Origin: Cyanobacteria bacterium UBA6446
Lineage (GTDB): Bacteria > Cyanobacteriota > Vampirovibrionia > Gastranaerophilales > Gastranaerophilaceae
Direction of reading: 5' to 3'
DNA: 64,000 nucleotides
Assembly (NCBI GenBank): GCA_002438405.1
Contig: DJOE01000024.1
Location: 1-64,000 of the forward strand
The position numbers and the translations under genes were made by a program. Below the pieces are notes generated by a model. It was not told the DNA's origin and made no database searches. It was given only the letters and a program-made list of their open reading frames with translations. Positions 6,956 to 14,010 of this stretch are shown here, piece by piece; the stretch's first letter is position 1, and each line of letters begins with the position of its first letter.

Positions 6956-9418
6956 CTATAAAAATCTTGCCGTTTTAGAAATTTTACAATTACGAAGTTC
7001 TGATGGGGTACCGTTAAAAATCACCTCCCCTCCGGAATTTCCGCCATCTGGCCCCATATCAATAATATAATCTGCATTCTTTATAACATCTAAATCGTGC
7101 TCAATAACAACAACTGTTGCGCCATTATCAATCAAAGTTTGGAATACGTTCAATAAAGTACGAACATCTAACGGGTGAAGTCCGATTGTGGGTTCATCAA
7201 ACACAAATACAGATTCTGATTGAGCCTTTCTCATCTCACTAGCAAGTTTTAACCTTTGAGCTTCTCCACCTGATAAACTTGGAGTAGCTTCCCCCAGTGT
7301 CAAATACCCCAGTCCTAAATCTTTTAAAACCTGCAATCTCTGTTGAACTAATTTTAAATCTTCACAAGCATCAATTGCCGTATTCACGTCCATTGACATA
7401 AGTTTTGCAAGAGAATTACCCTTGTATTTTATACTCTCAACTATTTTTGAATATCTTGAACCTCCACACTCAGGACACGGAATTTCAACATCTGGTAAAA
7501 ATTGAACATCTAGATTAATTACTCCAGTTCCGTCACATACCGGACATCTTAATTTTCCGGTATTATATGAAAAATCACCTGATTTGTATTTGTTTTCTTT
7601 TGATTTTGGAAGTTTTGCAAAAATTTTGCGGAGTTCATCATGAATATTTGCATAAGTTGCAACAGTTGAACGAATATTTATCCCAATCGGAGTTGCGTCA
7701 ATAAGTTTTACTTGCTTAATTTCGTCTGCTTCAATCTTCACAATATGTTCAGGCATTTTCTTTTGAGATGCCAAAAACTCAAGTGCCGGTACAAGACTTT
7801 CTAAAACCATAGTAGTTTTACCAGATCCGGAAACCCCTGTAACAACGGTCAATCTTCCTTTTGGAATGTCGATTTTTAGAGGTTTAACAGTATGAATAGA
7901 ATTTGTTTCTAAATGAATTTTACCATTTTCAAACATCAAATCCGGTGAAATATTTTCACGAATTTTCACTTCTTCTTTATCAGACAAAAAACCTCCAATA
8001 ATAGATTTTTTGCTATTGATAATTTCAGGAATTGTACCCTCTGCTACAACATAACCGCCATTTACACCTGCTTGAGGCCCCATTTCAATAATCCAGTCTG
8101 AATCTTTCAAAATCTGGACATCATGGTCAACCAAAATAACAGAATTTCCGTCATCAATCAAATCGTGCAAAACTCCACGAAGCCCGACAATATTTGATGG
8201 GTGCAAACCGATTGACGGCTCATCAAGAACATACAAAACTCCTGTTGTTCTGTTTCGCACCGCCCTTGCAAGTTGCATTCTCTGCCTTTCTCCTGTTGAC
8301 AATGTTGAAGCTGCTCTATCAAGTGTTAAATACCCCAAACCTAAATCAATAAGCCTTTTTGCAACAGACTGAAAAGAATCGCAAATACTTTCCGCCATTG
8401 GTACCATTTCTTTTGGCAAAGATTGAGGAACTTTTTTGACCCATTCAACAACATCTGATAGTGTCATTTCACAAACTTTATCAAGTGTAAGCCCCATAAG
8501 TTTTGGGGTTCTGGCTTTTTCAGATAATCTTGTCCCATGGCAATCAGGACAAATGTCTTGTTTCAAGAACTTTTCAACTCGTTTCATGCTCTTTTCGTCT
8601 TTAACTTTTGATAGAGCATTTTCAACAGTATAAACTGCATTGTAATAAGTAAAATCAAGTTCTCCGGCTTGGTTTGTATTTTTTGCCTTGTAAAAAATAT
8701 GTTTCTTTTCCGCAGGTCCATTATAAACAATATCTTTTTCTTTATCAGTCAAATCCTTGAACGGAATATTTGTTCTAACACCCATTTCACGACAAACATC
8801 TGTCATTAGTGACCACATCAAAGTGCCCCAAGGCGCAACAGCACCCTCATCTATCGTTAAAGAATCATCAGGTACTAAAGTTGATTTATCCACTGTTCGT
8901 ACAATCCCTGTTCCGCCACAAGTTTTGCAAGCTCCTTGACTATTAAAAGCCAATTCTTCAGCTGAAGGGGCATAAAAATGTTTTCCACACTCAGGGCAAA
9001 CTAATTCCTGCTCAGCTGCAACAGCTAAACTCGGTTCTACATAATGACCATTAGGGCAAATGTGACTTGCAAGTCTTGAAAACATCAGCCTTAAACTGTT
9101 TAAAAGTTCTGTTCCGGTACCAAATGTACTTCTAACCCCAGGAACCGCCGGTCTTTGATGAAGTGCAAGTGCAGCCGGAACATATAAAATTTCATCAACC
9201 AAAGCTTTTTCGGCCTGTGTCATTCTTCGTCTGGTATAAGTTGAAAGAGCTTCTAAATATCTCCTTGAACCCTCAGAATACAAAACTCCGAGTGCCAAAG
9301 AAGATTTACCTGAACCCGAAACACCTGCAATTCCTACAATTTTATTCAATGGAATATCAACATCAATATTCTTTAAATTGTGAACTCTCGCTCCTCTAAC
9401 TTTTATTTTATCAACCAT
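6956..9418 (-). CDS. Class II UvrA-like excinuclease ATPase (UvrA2 type)
   Basis: 820 residues against about 940 for canonical UvrA. Two ABC ATPase halves are intact: Walker A motifs GVSGSGKSS (about 32-40) and GVSGSGKTT, signature motifs LSTGERQR and LSGGEAQR, Walker B ends VLDEPSIG and VFDEPTIG. Zinc-type cysteine pairs are present (CPECG, CKTCGG, CPDCHG, CPVCDG, CPECGG). The stretch between CPNGH and CPECG is only about 25 residues, where canonical UvrA holds its UvrB-interaction domain, so this is the class II form, associated in other bacteria with DNA damage tolerance or resistance to DNA-binding drugs. It probably cannot recruit UvrB in the standard way. Confidence 0.88.
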   Translation of the reverse strand: MVDKIKVRGARVHNLKNIDVDIPLNKIVGIAGVSGSGKSSLALGVLYSEGSRRYLEALSTYTRRRMTQAEKALVDEILYVPAALALHQRPAVPGVRSTFGTGTELLNSLRLMFSRLASHICPNGHYVEPSLAVAAEQELVCPECGKHFYAPSAEELAFNSQGACKTCGGTGIVRTVDKSTLVPDDSLTIDEGAVAPWGTLMWSLMTDVCREMGVRTNIPFKDLTDKEKDIVYNGPAEKKHIFYKAKNTNQAGELDFTYYNAVYTVENALSKVKDEKSMKRVEKFLKQDICPDCHGTRLSEKARTPKLMGLTLDKVCEMTLSDVVEWVKKVPQSLPKEMVPMAESICDSFQSVAKRLIDLGLGYLTLDRAASTLSTGERQRMQLARAVRNRTTGVLYVLDEPSIGLHPSNIVGLRGVLHDLIDDGNSVILVDHDVQILKDSDWIIEMGPQAGVNGGYVVAEGTIPEIINSKKSIIGGFLSDKEEVKIRENISPDLMFENGKIHLETNSIHTVKPLKIDIPKGRLTVVTGVSGSGKTTMVLESLVPALEFLASQKKMPEHIVKIEADEIKQVKLIDATPIGINIRSTVATYANIHDELRKIFAKLPKSKENKYKSGDFSYNTGKLRCPVCDGTGVINLDVQFLPDVEIPCPECGGSRYSKIVESIKYKGNSLAKLMSMDVNTAIDACEDLKLVQQRLQVLKDLGLGYLTLGEATPSLSGGEAQRLKLASEMRKAQSESVFVFDEPTIGLHPLDVRTLLNVFQTLIDNGATVVVIEHDLDVIKNADYIIDMGPDGGNSGGEVIFNGTPSELRNCKISKTARFL

Positions 9419-9483
9419 AATTTACCTGTTTCTTATAAATATAAATTAGCACAAAACTAACAACTCGTCATTTTTTATCACCA

Positions 9484-9512
9484 TTGACGACACCCCAAAA
9501 ACATGTTAAAAT
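9484..9512 (+). promoter_or_regulatory. Promoter of the first prepilin gene
   Basis: TTGACG (9484-9489), 17-base spacer, TAAAAT (9507-9512). The expected start of transcription falls at about 9519, which is also the first in-frame ATG. Confidence 0.65.
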
Positions 9513-9533
9513 AAGTGTATGGGATTGGTGAAT

Positions 9534-10268
9534 ATGAATTGGAATAAAAATAAAAAATCTGCATTTACTCTATCAGAAATCATGGTAACTCTTACATTAA
9601 TAGGTTTCATTGCAACAATGACACTCTCAACTGTTGGGACTTCTATTCAGCAGAAAGCAAGACTTGCGGAATTCAAAACAGCTTATTCTAAAATGGAATC
9701 AGCATTACAAAGTATCACTGTTGATGATGGACAGATTTATAATTGTTATACAAGCCCATCTAAAACTGATGTTAATACCTATGGCCTATCAATTGCAGAT
9801 TTAGATAATTTAGGTGCAACGGCCCAACAATGCGGAGCTCTAGAAAACAAATTTGTTAGAGCAATGGGAGCAACAAGATTTTGTCAAGAAAATCCAAGAG
9901 AAGAAGGTTGCGTTCCAGATAATGACAATTATCCAAGCCCACAAGAAGATTCTTGTTTTACAGACTTAACCAAAGGTCATGCTTACGTTTTGGATAACAG
10001 TATGATTCTATTTACAGATGATAATCATTCTTTAACACAATTTGCAATTGATGTTAATGGTCGCAAAGGTCCTAACAAATGGGGGCAAGATGTTTTCACT
10101 TTTGCAATAAAAGCAACAAATTCTAAACTTGTTAACGGAACTCAATATGTTACGGCAGTAAAAGTTTTGCCGCCGTCTGCTTGTCTTCCGGGGCATAATG
10201 AAAATACAAACAGAGGTTCTTCAAAATCTTCAGATCAATTGTTAAAAGAAGCAGTTAATTATAGATAA
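9534..10268 (+). CDS. Type IV prepilin-like / pseudopilin protein
   Basis: 244 residues from the ATG at 9534, which has a weak GGTG upstream; an in-frame ATG at 9519 coincides with the predicted transcript start and could be used on a leaderless mRNA. A short basic leader is followed by A-F-T-L-S-E and a long hydrophobic helix (IMVTLTLIGFIATMTLSTVG), the class III signal cut by prepilin peptidase, with Glu at +5 of the mature protein. The C-terminal globular part has several cysteines and an 'IDVNGRKGPNKWGQDVF' motif that is partly shared with the second prepilin at 54316 (DVNG..PN). Likely a pilin or pseudopilin of a pilus or secretion system; the machinery is not in this window. Confidence 0.85.
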   Translation: MNWNKNKKSAFTLSEIMVTLTLIGFIATMTLSTVGTSIQQKARLAEFKTAYSKMESALQSITVDDGQIYNCYTSPSKTDVNTYGLSIADLDNLGATAQQCGALENKFVRAMGATRFCQENPREEGCVPDNDNYPSPQEDSCFTDLTKGHAYVLDNSMILFTDDNHSLTQFAIDVNGRKGPNKWGQDVFTFAIKATNSKLVNGTQYVTAVKVLPPSACLPGHNENTNRGSSKSSDQLLKEAVNYR

Positions 10269-10269
10269 T

Positions 10270-10638
10270 TTATTGTAACAAACCACAAGTTTCGTTATAC
10301 ATAACCATGTGAAAATCCGGACTGGTCATATTCGGGTTTCGTTTCATGAATTTTTTCACGTCAAATTTTTCTAAAAATTTATCTAATTTTTTTAGAACTT
10401 TTTCGTTACTTTCGTTTTCAGATTTCAATTTTTCAATATAAACTTTAGTCATAGAAATGATTTCATCTTCTGTCAAAATCGATAAACCTCCGATTTTAAC
10501 TTCGTCTTTGTCATCATTTTCAAGATATTTTTTTTCTTCATTTTGTTGTTGGTTTTGTTGGTTTTGTCTTTTCTCCTGACCGGTAGAGATTGCAGATTCA
10601 ATTCTTTGTCCAAAAGGATTGTTCACAGAATTAAACAT
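10270..10638 (-). CDS. Uncharacterised protein, NSVNNPFG N terminus
   Basis: 122 residues, not recognised. It starts MFNSVNNPFGQR, has a Q/N/E-rich low-complexity stretch at about 25-40, then a charged helical region (about 50-105). No signal peptide or membrane segment. The ATG at 10638 has AAGGAG at good distance, so the longer frame to 10695 is rejected. The stop lies one base from that of the convergent prepilin gene. The NSVNN start is shared with the unrelated-looking protein at 37835, which suggests a lineage-specific N-terminal motif. Confidence 0.65.
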   Translation of the reverse strand: MFNSVNNPFGQRIESAISTGQEKRQNQQNQQQNEEKKYLENDDKDEVKIGGLSILTEDEIISMTKVYIEKLKSENESNEKVLKKLDKFLEKFDVKKFMKRNPNMTSPDFHMVMYNETCGLLQ

Positions 10639-10735
10639 AAGATGCTCCTTGCAAGTTTTTAAATTGCCATTTGTCATGTCGGCAAATTTATCCAAAACTT
10701 TAAATATATAATCTAAACATACGAGATTTTTTCTA

Positions 10736-10744
10736 TGCTAAAAT
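10736..10744 (+). promoter_or_regulatory. Extended -10 promoter of the MerR-type gene
   Basis: TGCTAAAAT (10736-10744) gives an extended -10 element; transcription would begin near 10751, just ahead of the AAGGAGG ribosome binding site at 10752-10758. Confidence 0.4.
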
Positions 10745-10763
10745 ATAATTAAAGGAGGCTTTT

Positions 10764-11180
10764 ATGTACACAATTAAAGAAGTCGCAAAAAAAATGGATA
10801 TATCAGAACATACTCTTCGTTTTTGGGCAAAAAGCGGATTTTTCCCATTTATAAAAAGAAACGAAAATAATATCCGACTTTTTTCAGACAATGATTTAGA
10901 CTGGGTTAGAATTGTAAAATGTTTAAGAGCTGTTGGAACTGAAAATAAAGCAATCAAAAGATACATTGATTTGTGCATAAAAGGAGATTCTACAATCCCT
11001 GAAAGATACGGAATTATTCAAGCTACAAAACTAAAAGCTGAACAACAAATGCTTGAACTTCAACAACAAATGGATTTATTAAATTATAAAGAAAAATATT
11101 ATCAAAATCTTATCAAAAACAACTTGAAAGACGGTTGGAATCCAATGAACAACCACCAAGTCGAAACAGAAGCAGTATAA
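10764..11180 (+). CDS. MerR-family transcriptional regulator
   Basis: 138 residues. The N-terminal winged helix-turn-helix has the MerR pattern 'YTIKEVAKKMDISEHTLRFW' and the wing R-L-F-S-D-N-D-L. A helix-rich dimerisation region with a Q/L-rich coiled coil follows (about 80-125). No effector-binding cysteines like those of metal sensors are apparent, so the signal is unknown. The ATG follows a strong AAGGAGG. A bidirectional terminator lies 10 bases after the stop. Confidence 0.87.
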   Translation: MYTIKEVAKKMDISEHTLRFWAKSGFFPFIKRNENNIRLFSDNDLDWVRIVKCLRAVGTENKAIKRYIDLCIKGDSTIPERYGIIQATKLKAEQQMLELQQQMDLLNYKEKYYQNLIKNNLKDGWNPMNNHQVETEAV

Positions 11181-11190
11181 AATAATAAAA

Positions 11191-11218
11191 AGCGACGGAT
11201 TTTCTTCCGTCGTTTTTT
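11191..11218 (+). terminator. Bidirectional terminator
   Basis: CGACGGA (11193-11199) pairs with TCCGTCG (11206-11212), followed by six T on the plus strand; the minus strand also reads into TTTTT. It serves both the MerR-type gene and the convergent CMD gene. Confidence 0.85.
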
Positions 11219-11232
11219 ACTTTAATCTATTT

Positions 11233-12075
11233 TTATTTTTGAGCTTCTTTCAAAACTTTTAATGCAGCAATTGCATTCGGAAAACCAACATAAGGCATTG
11301 TCTGAATAATTGCAGCTGCGATAGTTTTTTCATCATTACCAACTTTCAAATTGCCTATTATGTGGCTTTTCAAGGTTTGAGTATTGCCTGTAGTTGTAAG
11401 AATTACAATAGTCAAAAGTTCTCTGGTTTTTAAATCTAAACCTGTTCTTGTGTAAAAATCGCCAAAACAAACTTCAGTTAATAATCTTGCAACTTCATCA
11501 CCCATATTATCAGGAAGACCTTTCAACATTTGTTTAATTTCATCTGAATAAATCGGTTCTTGAATAGCCTTTCCTTTTTCAAATCTATCACTTTCGGTTG
11601 TAGTTGTTTGATTTGCAATAGGAGTTTCTATTCCACGTTCCTTGAACACTTCATTCATTACACCAATTGCATTCAATGTTTTAGGGAAACCAATGAATGG
11701 AGCGCATTCATAAATAGCCTCTCTAAGTTCAATAGGAGTAACACCAACATTTAATGCTGCATTGATATGTGCTTTCAACTGTGGGAGAGTTTGTTGAACA
11801 GACAAAGATACAACCGTAATCATTTCTCTTGTCTTCATATCCAAATTCCCAATTGTGAAAACTTCGCCAAAAATGTATTTTTGTAGAATATTCATCATTT
11901 CAGCATCATTCCCTGTCTTTGGCAAAGCTTCGCCGCCAAAAAGTTTTCTAAAATTGTCTTTACAAATTTCTTCTCTTGTCATAATTTTATCCTCATGATT
12001 GTTTGTTGCAAGGGCAATACACCCTTGCAACAAACTTAAAAATATCATTATACTAGTGATTATTTTTTTATACAT
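11233..12075 (-). CDS. Tandem carboxymuconolactone decarboxylase-like protein, exported or lipoprotein
   Basis: 280 residues. The N terminus is hydrophobic and ends in L-Q-G-C, a possible lipobox, so the protein may be an anchored lipoprotein. Two CMD-type helical domains follow (about 50-150 and 180-278), each with the pattern D-x-K-T-R-E and a following 'K-x-H-I-x-x-x-L-x-V-G'. The CxxC pair of AhpD peroxidases is absent, so a thiol peroxidase role is unlikely; CMD proteins otherwise act in aromatic or quinone chemistry. The ATG at 12075 lies four bases after the dxs stop; a TTG at 12087 overlapping dxs is the alternative. Confidence 0.78.
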   Translation of the reverse strand: MYKKIITSIMIFLSLLQGCIALATNNHEDKIMTREEICKDNFRKLFGGEALPKTGNDAEMMNILQKYIFGEVFTIGNLDMKTREMITVVSLSVQQTLPQLKAHINAALNVGVTPIELREAIYECAPFIGFPKTLNAIGVMNEVFKERGIETPIANQTTTTESDRFEKGKAIQEPIYSDEIKQMLKGLPDNMGDEVARLLTEVCFGDFYTRTGLDLKTRELLTIVILTTTGNTQTLKSHIIGNLKVGNDEKTIAAAIIQTMPYVGFPNAIAALKVLKEAQK

Positions 12076-12079
12076 ATTA

Positions 12080-13834
12080 TTATCCAAAAACTTTTTTTAC
12101 ATCTTCTGCAATAAGTTCTTTTGTCAAGTGATAACGTTTGTATAATTCATCTAAAGGAGTTCTGTCGGTGAATTCTTTTTTACCACCAAAATTCAAAACT
12201 TTCATATCTGAATCAGCATAAAATCTTGAAATCTTTTCGCCAAAACCACCATCTAACTGACCATCTTCCAAAGTAATAACCAATTTGTGATTTTGTTTTA
12301 ATTCTTCCAAAAGCTCTTTATCAACACCAGAAATAAATTTTGGATTAATAACAGTAGATTCAAAACCGAATCGTTTTTTCAATTCTTCTTTAACATCTTT
12401 AGCCAAGCCTAAGAAATTACCTAAACCAAGAATAGCCACTTTTTCACCCTTAGATTCAACTTTAAATTTATTCAATATTGAATAATCCGTTGTATCTTTA
12501 ACCCCACTCGATACTAAAGCTAACGGAACTCTAATTGCAATAGGGTATTGAGTTTGATTTAGTGAATATTCAAGCATTGCAAGGTATTCTTCCTTTGTTG
12601 CCGGAGATAAATAAACAATGTTCGGAATATTTGAAACTAACGGAATATCAAATGAACACAAGTGAGTAGCATCAGCTCCTGATAATCCGCCCCAATATAC
12701 AAGCATCGTCAATGGAGAATTATTTAGTGCTAAATCTTGTGACATTTGGTCGTAAGTTCTTTGAATAAATGAACTCATAACTGCAAAAATTGGTTTAGCT
12801 CCGCTCTTTGCTAATGCGGAAGAATAAGCCATAGCATGCTCTTCTGCAATACCAACATCAGTATATTGATTGCCTAATTTTTCTCTAAATTCTTTATCCC
12901 AACCAAATACCCCAGGAGTTGCAGCATTAACTGCGATAACAGTCTTATCTTCTTTGACTTTATCTAAGATAAATTTGTTAGTTATTGAATTATAATCTTC
13001 TACAACCGGAGTTGATTCATTGTTTTCTATTTTATCTAAAGTCCCCGGCATAATCCAGTGGAAAGCTTCTTTATTTTCTTCCGCAACTTTCAAACCGTGT
13101 CCCTTTTGAGTATGAATATGCAAAACTACAGGGTGATTAGCATCTTTAACTTTTTTAAATGCTTCAATAAGTTTTTCAATATTATTCCCTTCTTCAAGAT
13201 AGAAATATTCAAAACCTAAAGATTTGAAGAAATTACATTCAGCTTGTCCTTTTGTTTCTTTTAGTAACTTTAAGTTTGAATAAAGTCCGCCATGGTTTTC
13301 AGCAATAGACATGTCATTATCATTAACAACAACAATAAAGTTACTCTTTAAAGTTGCAGCATTATCTAAGCCCTCAAGCGCTTCACCTCCGCTAAGAGAA
13401 CCATCACCGATAAGAGCGATTACATTGAATTTTTCACCTTTCAAATCTCTTGCTTTCGCTACACCACAAGCCAAGCTTACAGAAGTTGAAGTGTGACCAA
13501 CTTTGAACAAATCATGTTCACTTTCTTCCGGAGCGGTATAACCAGTGTATTTCATATAATTGTCAGGATTTGTAAATCCTTCTTTTCTTCCTGTAAGAAT
13601 TTTGTGAGGATAACATTGGTGAGAAACATCAAAAACAATTTTATCAACAGGGGAATTGAATACATAATGCATAGCAATAGTAGCTTCAATAATACCTAAA
13701 TTAGGCCCCATGTGCCCACCGATAGTATTAACTTTTTTTATAATAAGTTTTCTCATTTCATCAGCCAAAGAATTCATTTCGCTGATAGAAAGTTTTTTAA
13801 CATCATCTGGTGTATTAACTTTGTCTAAAATCAT
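12080..13834 (-). CDS. dxs: 1-deoxy-D-xylulose-5-phosphate synthase
   Basis: 584 residues, somewhat shorter than most Dxs proteins (about 620-640). It joins pyruvate and glyceraldehyde 3-phosphate in the first step of the MEP isoprenoid pathway, using thiamine diphosphate. Visible motifs: GGHMGPNLG near the N terminus, the ThDP motif GDGSLSGGEALEGLDNA ending in NDNDMSI, and the pyrimidine-domain catalytic Glu in VGIAEEHA. Start at 13834 is supported by AAGGAG upstream; 24 additional upstream codons are not used. Coupled to the CMD-like gene downstream. A transketolase-like relative cannot be excluded but Dxs motifs dominate. Confidence 0.92.
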   Translation of the reverse strand: MILDKVNTPDDVKKLSISEMNSLADEMRKLIIKKVNTIGGHMGPNLGIIEATIAMHYVFNSPVDKIVFDVSHQCYPHKILTGRKEGFTNPDNYMKYTGYTAPEESEHDLFKVGHTSTSVSLACGVAKARDLKGEKFNVIALIGDGSLSGGEALEGLDNAATLKSNFIVVVNDNDMSIAENHGGLYSNLKLLKETKGQAECNFFKSLGFEYFYLEEGNNIEKLIEAFKKVKDANHPVVLHIHTQKGHGLKVAEENKEAFHWIMPGTLDKIENNESTPVVEDYNSITNKFILDKVKEDKTVIAVNAATPGVFGWDKEFREKLGNQYTDVGIAEEHAMAYSSALAKSGAKPIFAVMSSFIQRTYDQMSQDLALNNSPLTMLVYWGGLSGADATHLCSFDIPLVSNIPNIVYLSPATKEEYLAMLEYSLNQTQYPIAIRVPLALVSSGVKDTTDYSILNKFKVESKGEKVAILGLGNFLGLAKDVKEELKKRFGFESTVINPKFISGVDKELLEELKQNHKLVITLEDGQLDGGFGEKISRFYADSDMKVLNFGGKKEFTDRTPLDELYKRYHLTKELIAEDVKKVFG

Positions 13835-13949
13835 GTTTTTCTCCTTTTTTAAACTATCAAACTCGACTTTCCTATATTTTACAACTTGATAGCAACTATC
13901 AGTCAAGAGAAAATTTTTTTAAATTAAGATAAATAAAACAATGTGAAAA

Positions 13950-13990
13950 ATAAAAAAGCATGTTTCAATTTTTAAAACATGCTTTTTATT
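13950..13990 (-). terminator. Terminator after secA
   Basis: AAAAAGCATGTTT pairs with AAACATGCTTTTT (about 13953-13965 with 13975-13987); a T-rich run follows on the minus strand. The plus strand is also T-rich, so it may work in both directions. Confidence 0.8.
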
Positions 13991-14010
13991 TTTATCTATA
14001 TTATTACAAT

